From CALLVY01 sp937899855 (lineage in GTDB: Bacteria; Bacteroidota; Bacteroidia; Chitinophagales; Saprospiraceae): a stretch of DNA of 38,102 nucleotides. Position 1 is the first letter of the stretch, and each line of letters starts with the position of its first letter. The position numbers were made by a program, and so were the translations under genes. The notes below the pieces were generated by a model. That model was not told where the DNA came from. It made no database searches and saw only the letters and a list, made by a program, of their open reading frames with translations. The stretch is from contig JBCBQC010000062.1 of assembly GCA_039820405.1 (NCBI GenBank), positions 1-38,102 on the forward strand. Reading direction: 5' to 3'. Shown here piece by piece: positions 7,557 through 15,453 of this stretch.

Positions 7557-8171
7557 ATGATGATGCAAAAATGGATGTTTTTTTTGGTCCTCCCGCTTTT
7601 TTTCGCCTGCAATAGCAGCCAAAAGTCAACCGCCGGTGATGCGGCCGCGGGCCTGACCACCAAATGCAAAACGGCGGGGATCGTACGCGACCTTTCGGGA
7701 CTCGATGGCTGTCAGTTTATGATCGAAATTGAAAACGGGGAGAAATGGCGCCCCGCCAAAATCGAAGACGACAAATTCCAACTCCGCGACGGACAAGCCG
7801 TCCTCTTTGGCTACCGCGAAGTGAGCGATGTGGTCAGCACCTGCATGGCCGAAACCAAAACCGTCGAGGTGACCTGTATCAAGGAAATTACCAACGACAA
7901 AGACAAACCCATCGTCAAACAATGCTGGGACCTCACCAATCCTACCGACGCCCCCTGGATGGCGGAACTCATGGAAAAACACCAACCCTTTCGCATCACG
8001 AAGTACAACTTTCGCGACGGCTGGGCCTACCTCATCCTCAGCAGCAAGCGCCGCTTCTTTTACACCTGCCAGGGCAAGGACCTCTGCCCCGATGCCGAAG
8101 AGATGGAAGGCTGTCTCAACAAATACCTCAAGCTGATGAGCAATCCTCAGCAGATTTACTCGAATCAATAA
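7557..8171 (+). CDS. Lipoprotein of unknown function
   Basis: From the first ATG of a MMMQK start the protein is 204 residues and has a lipoprotein signal ending in FFAC (acylation at Cys18). The mature part contains seven or more cysteines, including CKTAG, DGCQFM, CMAE, TCIKE, QCWDL and CQGKDLC, suggesting disulfide bonds in the envelope. The early segment about IVRDLSGLDGC recalls small Bacteroidota lipoproteins of unknown role. The upstream part of the open frame (from TTG at 7503) overlaps the icd promoter region and is not used. The stop is 12 bases before ruvB, so co-transcription is likely. Confidence 0.8.
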   Translation: MMMQKWMFFLVLPLFFACNSSQKSTAGDAAAGLTTKCKTAGIVRDLSGLDGCQFMIEIENGEKWRPAKIEDDKFQLRDGQAVLFGYREVSDVVSTCMAETKTVEVTCIKEITNDKDKPIVKQCWDLTNPTDAPWMAELMEKHQPFRITKYNFRDGWAYLILSSKRRFFYTCQGKDLCPDAEEMEGCLNKYLKLMSNPQQIYSNQ

Positions 8172-8183
8172 ATCCAGCCGCTG

Positions 8184-9206
8184 ATGAATCCCCACCTGGA
8201 TCCCAGTAAGGAAAATTTTCCCCCCGAGGAGCAACAGATCGAACGGGCCCTGCGCCCCAGTGGCCTGGACGACTTCAACGGCCAGCCGAAGATCGTGGAA
8301 AATCTCCGCGTCTTCATCGCCGCCGCCCGGCTCCGGGAAGAAGCCCTCGATCACGTGCTCCTCCACGGGCCCCCAGGCCTGGGCAAGACCACCCTGTCCC
8401 ACATCATCTCCAACGAACTGGATGCCAACCTCAAACTGACCTCCGGCCCCGTACTCGAAAAACCCGGTGACCTGGCCGGCCTCCTCACCAACCTCGAAGA
8501 AGGCGATGTCCTCTTTATCGACGAAATTCATCGGCTCAACAACGTCGTCGAAGAATACCTCTACTCCGCCATGGAAGACTACCGCATCGACATCATGATC
8601 GACAGCGGCCCCAACGCGCGCAGCATCCAGATCAGCCTCAACCCCTTTACCCTCGTCGGCGCCACCACCCGCATGGGCCTGCTCACCGCCCCCATGCGCG
8701 CCCGCTTTGGCATCACCTGCCTGCTCGACTACTACGACATCCCCACGCTGGAAAAAATCATCCACCGCTCCGCCGATATCCTCGGCGTGCCCATCACCCC
8801 GGAAGGCGCCAGCGAAATTGCCCGCCGCAGCCGCGGCACGCCCCGGATCGCCAATGCCCTCCTCCGCCGCATCCGCGACTTCGCCCAGATCAAGGGCGAC
8901 GGCACCATCGGCCTCGAAATCGCTCAGTATGGCCTGCAGGCCCTCAACGTAGACGAAAGCGGACTGGACGAGATGGACAATAAAATCCTGTCGACCATCA
9001 TCAACAAATTCAAAGGGGGCCCCGTCGGGATCAGCACCATCGCCACGGCAGTGGGGGAGGAGGCCGGTACGATCGAAGAAGTCCACGAGCCCTTCCTCAT
9101 CATGCAGGGTTACCTACAACGTACGCCCCGCGGTCGCGAAGCGACGGCCAAGGCCTACGAGCATCTGGGAATCGTGCCCCCTTCCGCCACGGGGACCTTA
9201 TTCTGA
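8184..9206 (+). CDS. ruvB: Holliday junction branch migration ATPase RuvB
   Basis: RuvB is the hexameric AAA+ motor that drives branch migration of RuvA-bound Holliday junctions. The 340 residues are full length: Walker A HGPPGLGKTT (61-70), Walker B FIDEIHRL (111-118), sensor GATTRMG (159-165), an arginine finger in MRARFGI (171-177), and the C-terminal winged-helix domain ending in RTPRGREATAKAYEHLG. No ruvA or ruvC is adjacent. The start ATG follows closely on the lipoprotein stop. Confidence 0.98.
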   Translation: MNPHLDPSKENFPPEEQQIERALRPSGLDDFNGQPKIVENLRVFIAAARLREEALDHVLLHGPPGLGKTTLSHIISNELDANLKLTSGPVLEKPGDLAGLLTNLEEGDVLFIDEIHRLNNVVEEYLYSAMEDYRIDIMIDSGPNARSIQISLNPFTLVGATTRMGLLTAPMRARFGITCLLDYYDIPTLEKIIHRSADILGVPITPEGASEIARRSRGTPRIANALLRRIRDFAQIKGDGTIGLEIAQYGLQALNVDESGLDEMDNKILSTIINKFKGGPVGISTIATAVGEEAGTIEEVHEPFLIMQGYLQRTPRGREATAKAYEHLGIVPPSATGTLF

Positions 9207-9231
9207 CTCATTGCCAACAAAATAACTTTCC

Positions 9232-10374
9232 TTGAAATTAATCGCCAAAACCCTCCAGGGCCTCGAACCCGTACTGGCCCAGGAACTCCAACAACTCGGT
9301 GCCCGCGATGTCCAAATCCTCAAACGCGCCGTTCAGTTTGCCGGCGACCTGCGCCTCCTTTACCGCAGCAATTTGGAACTGCGCAGCGCCATCCGCATCC
9401 TCTGGCCCATCGCCGCCTTCCGGGCGCGCCACGAAGACGACCTCTACCGCCGCATCCAACGGACTGACTGGAGCGAATACCTCAATCAGCGGCAAACCCT
9501 GGCGGTGGATGCCATCACCTATTCCGAGACCTTTCGCCATTCCAAATACGTGGCCCTCAAAACCAAAGACGCCATCGTCGACCAGTTTCGCGAACGGACC
9601 GGGCGGCGCCCCAGCGTCAACGTCGCCAATCCCGACCTGCGCATCAACGTCCACATCCGGCAAAACGAAGTGACCGTTTCGATCGATAGCTCCGGGGAGT
9701 CGCTCCACAAACGGGGCTACCGCAAGGAAACCCTCGAAGCTCCCATCAACGAGGTCCTCGCCGCCGGCATCCTGCTCCGCAGCGGCTGGCGGGGCGAACG
9801 CCCCCTGATCGACCCCATGTGCGGCTCAGGTACCTTCCTCGTCGAAGCCGCCGCCATCGCCAGTCGCGCCCCCGCCCAGTGGCACCGCCAGCAGTTCGCC
9901 TTTCAAAAGTGGAATAACTTTGACCCCCAGCTCTGGCAAGAGTTGCGCGAAGCCGCTCGCGCCCAGCAAATCGATCCCCCCCATGCCATCCTGGGCTTCG
10001 ACAAGAGCTTCCAGTCGATCCGCGTAACCCAGCGCAACCTGGAGGCAGCGGGCCTGGCCAACCACGTCGAAGTCAAACGCCGCCCCTTTGAAAAGTTGGT
10101 TCCGCCGGCCGAAGGGGGCGTCCTCGTCGCCAATCCGCCCTACGACGAACGGCTGGAGGTCGACGACATCGAAAAGCTGTACCGGATGATTGGCGACCGC
10201 CTCAAACAGGCGTTTACGGGCTACGAAGCCTGGATCATTTCGTCCAACAAGGCCGCAATCAAGAGCATTGGCCTCAAAGCCTCCGCCCGCGTTCCGATGT
10301 TCAACGGGGCGCTGGAATGTCGATTGCTGCACTACGAGCTCTACGAGGGCTCGCGCAAGGGGGAAGGCAAATAA
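9232..10374 (+). CDS. THUMP-domain class I SAM-dependent RNA methyltransferase (RlmL-like)
   Basis: This protein corresponds to the N-terminal half of E. coli RlmKL, which makes m2G2445 in 23S rRNA. Its 380 residues contain a THUMP RNA-binding domain (about 50-150) and a Rossmann methyltransferase domain with the SAM motif DPMCGSGTFLVEA near residue 197 and the catalytic ANPPYDERL motif near residue 302. An in-frame TAA at 9223-9225 leaves TTG at 9232 as the only possible start near the conserved KLIAKTLQGLEP opening, so this is a clear TTG-initiated gene. It follows ruvB by 25 bases. The exact rRNA target in this organism is inferred from the family. Confidence 0.93.
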   Translation: MKLIAKTLQGLEPVLAQELQQLGARDVQILKRAVQFAGDLRLLYRSNLELRSAIRILWPIAAFRARHEDDLYRRIQRTDWSEYLNQRQTLAVDAITYSETFRHSKYVALKTKDAIVDQFRERTGRRPSVNVANPDLRINVHIRQNEVTVSIDSSGESLHKRGYRKETLEAPINEVLAAGILLRSGWRGERPLIDPMCGSGTFLVEAAAIASRAPAQWHRQQFAFQKWNNFDPQLWQELREAARAQQIDPPHAILGFDKSFQSIRVTQRNLEAAGLANHVEVKRRPFEKLVPPAEGGVLVANPPYDERLEVDDIEKLYRMIGDRLKQAFTGYEAWIISSNKAAIKSIGLKASARVPMFNGALECRLLHYELYEGSRKGEGK

Positions 10375-10465
10375 TCATCTGCAAGGTTACCCAGAGATCT
10401 CTCAAGATGGGGCTATCTTCCTTTTCGAAAAATCACTATCTTGACTTTTCTAACAGGAAATTAGG

Positions 10466-11842
10466 ATGATTACTAGTCTCTCCATATCAGGATTCAAGAC
10501 CTTTCGGGATTTCAGGATAGAATTATCCCCCTTCGTCGTCATTGCCGGTTCGAACGGTGCGGGTAAGAGTAACCTCTTCGATGCCATCCAGTTGCTGTCG
10601 AAGCTGGCCCAGGATGATCTGCGGTCCTCCTTTCAGAATTTGCGTGGTACGCCTCAGGAACTGTTTACCCTAGCTCCGGATGGTGTTTATGGTGATAAGA
10701 TGGAATTTGTGGTAGAAATGCTGGTGGATCAGCAGGTAAAGGATAAATGGGGGATGAAAAAGACCCTGAAGTACACCCGTCTTCGATACACTTTGAGTAT
10801 TGTTCGCCGGCCAGATGATCGAGGACTGGACCGCTTGTACGTCGAGCGGGAAGCGTTGGTGCCGATCAAAAAGATGGAGGATGACTGGTATCGCCGTCGA
10901 GTTGGCAACAACTTCTGGCGCCCTTCACTGAGGGTAGGGCGCACGAAAGAGTACATTTACACCGGCGAAAAGAATGGCGTTCCTACGATCTTCCTCCGCC
11001 AAGATGGTACTCGTGGGGGCCGACCCAGTCCGGCCGAAGAGGTGGAGCGAACCGTACTTAGCAGCATATCGACCGTCGAATTCCCACACGCTTTTGCCGC
11101 TAAGGAGGAACTGATGAATCTAAAGTTTCTCCAATTGAACCCCGTTCGGCTGCGGGAGCCTAGCAACTTTCTGGCCGAGCCCCATATTACCACTGATGGC
11201 TCGAATCTATCCGCTACGCTGGCCCGATTGAAATCCGAGGACACCACCATTCTATCCGATATCGGCCGTGAGCTGAGCCACTTCATTCCCAACATTACTG
11301 GCATCGGTGTGGCGGAGGACCAAAGCACCAAACAATTTATCATCCAAGCCCAAACCGCTGATGGCAAACAATTCTCTTCTCGTGTTTTGTCCGAAGGAAC
11401 CCTCCGCTTGCTGGCCCTCGCTACCATCAAGTACGATGACTTATTCAAAGGAGTCCTTTGTTTTGAGGAACCAGAAAATGGCATTCATCCCTCGCGGATA
11501 AACATCATGATTGATTTACTGAGCAGTTTAGCGACCAAGCTCCGAGAAGAGGAAGAATCTTCTTTTCCCCTGCGACAGGTCCTGGTGAATACCCATTCCC
11601 CGGTGATGGTTGGGGAATTGTTCAAGAGTGGGTCAAACCTTCATACCACCGTCTTTTTTGCCCAATTGGTATCCCGGATTGATCCAACGAGCAAGTCTAA
11701 ATCCCAATACACCAAGATTACTCCCGTAGTGTACGGAGAACCCGAATTGGATTTTCACCTGAGCCAGGCGGAGGAGAAAATTGGTCATACTGAAGTGATC
11801 AAATACCTCAATACTGTGGATTTTCGTGGTGTAGAAATGTAA
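10466..11842 (+). CDS. AAA15/OLD-type ABC-like ATPase, probable defence component
   Basis: The 458-residue protein is an SMC/RecF/OLD-class ATPase: Walker A GSNGAGKSN with Lys34, an ABC signature LSEGTLRLLAL near residue 308, Walker B LCFEEPENGIHPS near 332, and an H-switch NTHSPVM near 375. It has no fused TOPRIM nuclease domain; that activity appears to be supplied by the gene starting four bases later. ATPases of this class paired with a separate TOPRIM-like protein occur in phage-defence systems such as AbiL and PARIS. Third codon positions are richer in A and T than in ruvB and the methyltransferase just upstream, which suggests the pair was acquired together. The defence role is inferred, not shown. 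Confidence 0.85.
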   Translation: MITSLSISGFKTFRDFRIELSPFVVIAGSNGAGKSNLFDAIQLLSKLAQDDLRSSFQNLRGTPQELFTLAPDGVYGDKMEFVVEMLVDQQVKDKWGMKKTLKYTRLRYTLSIVRRPDDRGLDRLYVEREALVPIKKMEDDWYRRRVGNNFWRPSLRVGRTKEYIYTGEKNGVPTIFLRQDGTRGGRPSPAEEVERTVLSSISTVEFPHAFAAKEELMNLKFLQLNPVRLREPSNFLAEPHITTDGSNLSATLARLKSEDTTILSDIGRELSHFIPNITGIGVAEDQSTKQFIIQAQTADGKQFSSRVLSEGTLRLLALATIKYDDLFKGVLCFEEPENGIHPSRINIMIDLLSSLATKLREEEESSFPLRQVLVNTHSPVMVGELFKSGSNLHTTVFFAQLVSRIDPTSKSKSQYTKITPVVYGEPELDFHLSQAEEKIGHTEVIKYLNTVDFRGVEM

Positions 11843-11846
11843 GCTG

Positions 11847-12509
11847 ATGCCCAATAATGCCTTAACCATCGCTTTCACTGGTGAAGGAGTCACTGATGAG
11901 CGATTTCTGCCCAATATTATCCAACGCACTGCGGAAGAACTCCTGATGGAATATGGTAAAGGTATTATTGAGGTATACCCAGTGATGAATCTAGGTCGAG
12001 AAGCCCATCCGGAGGGAGACATCTACGGTGCCGCCGTAAGGGCTGAAGGTTATCATTTACTGGTCGTACACCGGGACGCGGATCATCGCGACGAGGAAAA
12101 GGCACTAAAGTATTCCATCCGGCCTTCCGTGGAGAAAATCCAACTTGCGAAGGGAGATTTGTGCCGAACGTTAGTCCCCATCATCCCGGTACGGATGACC
12201 GAGGCATGGTTGATGGCGGATAAAGACCTACTCCGAGCGGAATTGAGAACTAATTTGTCCCTCAAGGAATTGGGCCTTCATCGGTCTCCAGAGCAATATG
12301 CCAATCCCAAGCAGGTCATCGAACAGGCGCTTCGAATTGCTCAGGCCGATCAATCCAAGCGACGTCGCAATCTAAGGATTGGTAGTTTATACGAACCCTT
12401 CTCACTAAAAATCCCCCTTCCAAAGCTGTTTCAGTTACCTTCCTACCGGGCGTTCTACGGCCGCCTGCGAGCCAAACTGGAGGAATTACAGTACCTTACC
12501 GCTAGCTAG
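11847..12509 (+). CDS. DUF4276-like TOPRIM-fold partner of the ATPase
   Basis: The 220-residue protein has the layout of the DUF4276/TOPRIM-like family: a glutamate in TGEGVTDERF (Glu13), a strand ending in VVHRDADHRD with the metal-binding DxD at Asp77/Asp79, and a later VRMTEAWLMAD motif (Glu119, Asp125). These acidic positions are those expected to bind Mg2+ in OLD-type nucleases. It begins four bases after the ATPase stop and shares its lower-GC codon use, so the two genes form a unit. In AbiL-like systems the homologous second protein is the effector. Nuclease activity here is a prediction. Confidence 0.8.
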   Translation: MPNNALTIAFTGEGVTDERFLPNIIQRTAEELLMEYGKGIIEVYPVMNLGREAHPEGDIYGAAVRAEGYHLLVVHRDADHRDEEKALKYSIRPSVEKIQLAKGDLCRTLVPIIPVRMTEAWLMADKDLLRAELRTNLSLKELGLHRSPEQYANPKQVIEQALRIAQADQSKRRRNLRIGSLYEPFSLKIPLPKLFQLPSYRAFYGRLRAKLEELQYLTAS

Positions 12510-12617
12510 GAAATCCTTTATTCCATCAAAAAAATCCCCAGATCCACTAAGGGTCCCCCTCCGTCCCGGTGTTCTTGAGTAAAAGTCATCCGCCCCCCGC
12601 TCCAAACACCACGATTC

Positions 12618-13601
12618 ATGAAAAAAATCAATCTGTTCGTCGCCTGCCTTGGCTGCTCCCTGTTATTGTTCCACGGTTTGGCCTGTAAAGACGCGGAAAT
12701 GCCCCCTCCTCTTTCCCCCACCGAAGAGTGGCGAAGAAGCGCCGAAAACCCCATTCTCCGCGATCCTATCCCCGCAGCCAACTACCAGGTGGCCAGTGAT
12801 GGGCACATCTTTTTTGAGGAAAACGGCCAGCTCGCCATGATCTATACGGGCGATACCGACGGCCACGCTTCCATCAAACTGGCCCGGGGCCGCAGCCTCA
12901 CCGACTGGGAATTGGACCGCTCCCTCCTCTTCGAACTGGGGCCCAGCCAGTGGGACCGGCACAAAGAAACCGCCTTTTACCGCCAAACCGCTGCGGGCAA
13001 GCACCAGATCTATTACATCGGCTACCCGGAAGAGGACCGCTACCAAGCCCAGGTTTTTCTGGCCGAAGCCGATCAGCTGGAAGGGCCTTATACGCAGTCC
13101 GCCAGTCCCGTAGTTCCCCGTGGTAACCTAGCGGGCAAAGACGTCTACTGCATCACCTCGCCCAGCGTGGTGGCCCATGAGGGCCTGTTGTACCTCACCT
13201 TCCTGGCTTGGAACGCCGGGCCCAACGAAGTCACCGAAGTGTGGGCCCTGGGCGCGCGCTCCACCGACGAAGGCCACACCTGGTCCGACTTCCAACTCAT
13301 CGATACCCCCATCGGGATGGAAGGCCAGTTGACCCGCCGCCCGACGGGCGATTTTGTGGCGGTCCGCACCGGACCCTACGGTGCCGCGGAGGCCATCTTT
13401 TACGCCACCGCTCCTCATCCCTTCGGCCCCTGGACGACCAGCGAACAACCCCTTCTCACACCCGGAGGCGCGCCCCTGGAAACCCACGAGATCATCGCCC
13501 CCCAAATCACCATCGATCCCCAAAGTGGGGAAGAATACCTCTTTTACACCGGTGCCGATCACCAACGGGGCTGGTGGATGATGTTGGCCGAACGACCGTA
13601 A
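12618..13601 (+). CDS. Beta-propeller lipoprotein resembling GH43/GH32-type glycosidases
   Basis: The protein (327 residues) has a lipoprotein signal ending in GLACKD. Its mature part shows blade-like repeats typical of five-bladed propeller glycosidases: NPILRDP, the DGHIFFEENGQLAMIYTGD blade, FYRQTAAGKHQIYYIGYP, CITSPSVVAHEGLLYLTF, and IIAPQITIDPQSGEEYLFYTG. The fold assignment is fairly secure; I cannot identify the three catalytic acids with confidence, so the enzyme may act on an unknown glycan or be a non-catalytic propeller. It would face the periplasm or cell surface. No polysaccharide-utilisation genes (SusC/SusD) are nearby. Confidence 0.75.
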   Translation: MKKINLFVACLGCSLLLFHGLACKDAEMPPPLSPTEEWRRSAENPILRDPIPAANYQVASDGHIFFEENGQLAMIYTGDTDGHASIKLARGRSLTDWELDRSLLFELGPSQWDRHKETAFYRQTAAGKHQIYYIGYPEEDRYQAQVFLAEADQLEGPYTQSASPVVPRGNLAGKDVYCITSPSVVAHEGLLYLTFLAWNAGPNEVTEVWALGARSTDEGHTWSDFQLIDTPIGMEGQLTRRPTGDFVAVRTGPYGAAEAIFYATAPHPFGPWTTSEQPLLTPGGAPLETHEIIAPQITIDPQSGEEYLFYTGADHQRGWWMMLAERP

Positions 13602-13644
13602 ACCACCGCCCGGGCTGGGGCGTTCTGTAGTAAAGTGTATCTTT

Positions 13645-14049
13645 ATGATGATGAAAACGGTTCTTTCTTTGGTATTTTGCACTTGCTACTGCTTCGCGCT
13701 GGCCCAAACCGGTCTGTCCCCGGAACGGCGGATGGCCGAGCCTGGCCTGTCGATCGATATTTCCCCCCCGCCCCCCGCCCTCAGCGCTGCGCTACTCCGG
13801 GGGGACCGTGTCTTCCTCCAACCCGCCGGAGCCCCCACTTCCCAGCTGACGCCCCCTCCGCTGATCCCCTTCCCCTCGCTTGCTGACGTTCCGCTCCACC
13901 AGCCCACCCTGGGCTTCTTCTGCCAATTGGAAGTCCAACTGGCCCAACGGGCCTGCCTGCCCCTCCGCATCCGACTCGGCGAGTTCGAGTATACGGAGCG
14001 CCTGGAATACGGAGAGCACTTTCGCTTGGGCGCTAAGGATGGAGAATAA
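13645..14049 (+). CDS. Small secreted protein of unknown function
   Basis: The frame starts with three consecutive ATG codons (13645, 13648, 13651), and any could be used. The 134-residue product has a signal peptide ending near ALAQTG. The mature part is rich in proline and then contains a short beta-rich segment with two cysteines (FFCQLEVQL, RACLPL) and ends in EYTERLEYGEHFRLG. I do not recognise a family. It stops 11 bases before the end of the oppositely oriented bshB1 gene, with no visible terminator between. Confidence 0.65.
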   Translation: MMMKTVLSLVFCTCYCFALAQTGLSPERRMAEPGLSIDISPPPPALSAALLRGDRVFLQPAGAPTSQLTPPPLIPFPSLADVPLHQPTLGFFCQLEVQLAQRACLPLRIRLGEFEYTERLEYGEHFRLGAKDGE

Positions 14050-14060
14050 AACGACACATC

Positions 14061-14792
14061 CTAAGCCAAATCAAATAAATTGCGTACCCCCATTTTGCGG
14101 CTGACGGTAAAGCCTTCGGCGTATTCAAAACCCGCGTGTCGCCCGTAGGTACGGGCCCGCGCTCGGAGGAAATCGAGAAAGTCCTTACCGGAGATGGGCG
14201 TCTGGGGAGCATCCGCTGCCACCCGTGGGTCGTCGGTGTAAAACTGGGTACGGAAGGCTAAGATCAGGGCCTCCTTTTGTTCGATGTAGGGAGAGATGTC
14301 GACCACAAAATCGGGTTCGATGTTGTAGTCCTGAATGTAGTGGTAGAGGGCTCGGGGCCGGTGGGGAGGCAGCACGGCGCCCGTCGCATCGCGGATGTCG
14401 ACTTTGACCAGGCCGGCGATAAAACAGGCATCGGCGATGAGCTTGGCCGCGCGGCCGTGATCGGGGTGGCGGTCGCGGATGGCATTGGCCAGCACGATTT
14501 CGGGGCGGTACTGCCGGACCTTGCGGGCCACGGCGATCAGGTTGTCGCGTTGGTGGGTGAAAAAACCATCGGCGAGCCGGAGGTTGTCGCGGCTCTGGGC
14601 ACCCATCATCTCGGCGGCCCGGGCGGCCTCTACGTCGCGGATTTCGGCGGAGCCACGGGAGCCGAGTTCACCCCGGGTCAGGTCGACCAGCGCAACGCGC
14701 TTGCCCAGGGCAATGTGGTGCAGGAGAGTGCCACTACAACTCAATTCGATGTCGTCGGGATGGGCGCCGATGGCCAGCAGGTCTACTTTCAT
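14061..14792 (-). CDS. bshB1: Bacillithiol biosynthesis deacetylase BshB1
   Basis: BshB1 removes the acetyl group from N-acetylglucosaminyl malate, the second step of bacillithiol synthesis. This 243-residue LmbE/PIG-L family protein has the zinc site AHPDDIE (10-16) and RHPDHG (108-113), the BshB1-type segment LTRGELGSRGS (38-48), and the C-terminal YAEGF region. It begins eight bases after the stop of the glutathione-peroxidase gene on the same strand, so the two are probably one operon, consistent with a shared role in thiol redox defence. bshA and bshC are not in the window. Confidence 0.93.
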   Translation of the reverse strand: MKVDLLAIGAHPDDIELSCSGTLLHHIALGKRVALVDLTRGELGSRGSAEIRDVEAARAAEMMGAQSRDNLRLADGFFTHQRDNLIAVARKVRQYRPEIVLANAIRDRHPDHGRAAKLIADACFIAGLVKVDIRDATGAVLPPHRPRALYHYIQDYNIEPDFVVDISPYIEQKEALILAFRTQFYTDDPRVAADAPQTPISGKDFLDFLRARARTYGRHAGFEYAEGFTVSRKMGVRNLFDLA

Positions 14793-14800
14793 GCCGAAAT

Positions 14801-15301
14801 TTACAACAATTTCTGGATGGCGCGCTTGACCCGCGACGCCGTCGGCTTGGTAAAGCTGTAGAAGTAGTCTACCACCTTGCCATCCTTATCGACCAGGTAC
14901 TTGTGAAAGTTCCACTTGGGGATGGAGTTGACCGCTCCATTTTCCGATTTCGTGGCCAAAAAGCGGTACAGCTCGCAAGCTTCCTGGCCCGTGACGTGGA
15001 CCTTTTCAAAAATTGGATATTCCGCCTCGTAATTGAGGACGCAAAATTGCTGAATCTCCTCTCCGTTAAGGGGTTCTTGCCCGTTGAAATCGTTGGAGGG
15101 GAAAGCCAAAACCTCCAACCCGTCCTCGCGGAATTCGCGGTAAAGGTCGGTCAGCCCTTCCAATTGGGGCGTAAATCCACACTTGGAAGCCGTATTGACG
15201 ATCAACAAGACTTTGCCCTCGTAATCGGCGAGCGAAACGGGACGTCCTTGGACGTCATTTACGGTAAATTGGTGAACGGTCGGTGCAGCACTATTGGCCA
15301 T
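14801..15301 (-). CDS. Glutathione-peroxidase-family thiol peroxidase (2-Cys type)
   Basis: The enzyme reduces hydroperoxides with a catalytic cysteine. The 166 residues contain NTASKCGFTPQ with peroxidatic Cys41, a resolving cysteine candidate at Cys87 (EEIQQFCVLN), and the WNF motif (Trp130, Asn131). These point to an atypical 2-Cys, thioredoxin-like recycling enzyme rather than a glutathione-dependent one. The usual FPCNQF motif reads FPSNDF (67-72), so the tetrad glutamine is replaced by Asp71. It has no signal peptide. Upstream, about 150 bases separate it from the divergent FG-GAP lipoprotein gene; bshB1 follows by eight bases. Confidence 0.92.
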   Translation of the reverse strand: MANSAAPTVHQFTVNDVQGRPVSLADYEGKVLLIVNTASKCGFTPQLEGLTDLYREFREDGLEVLAFPSNDFNGQEPLNGEEIQQFCVLNYEAEYPIFEKVHVTGQEACELYRFLATKSENGAVNSIPKWNFHKYLVDKDGKVVDYFYSFTKPTASRVKRAIQKLL

Positions 15302-15453
15302 GTCAATGATAGTTTGTTTGATACGGCAATCTAACTACTGAGCGGGGGAAAAAGTTTAAGCCCCCCGTAGAATGGAACATAATGCCCCAAAAAACGATAA
15401 AATCATAAATCTGTACCTCAATTTCCGATTTTAGTACCCAAATTCGTTGCCCC

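Noticed and set aside
7476..7622. N-terminal extension of icd by 49 codons
   Set aside because: The extension covers the intergenic promoter region and reads into the divergent lipoprotein gene; family members begin near the ATG at 7475.
7626..9086. 486-codon open frame on the minus strand
   Set aside because: It lies antisense to a lipoprotein gene and to ruvB, whose motifs are unmistakable. The frame is a by-product of G/C-rich codon use and its translation is low-complexity Val/Gly/Asp-rich.
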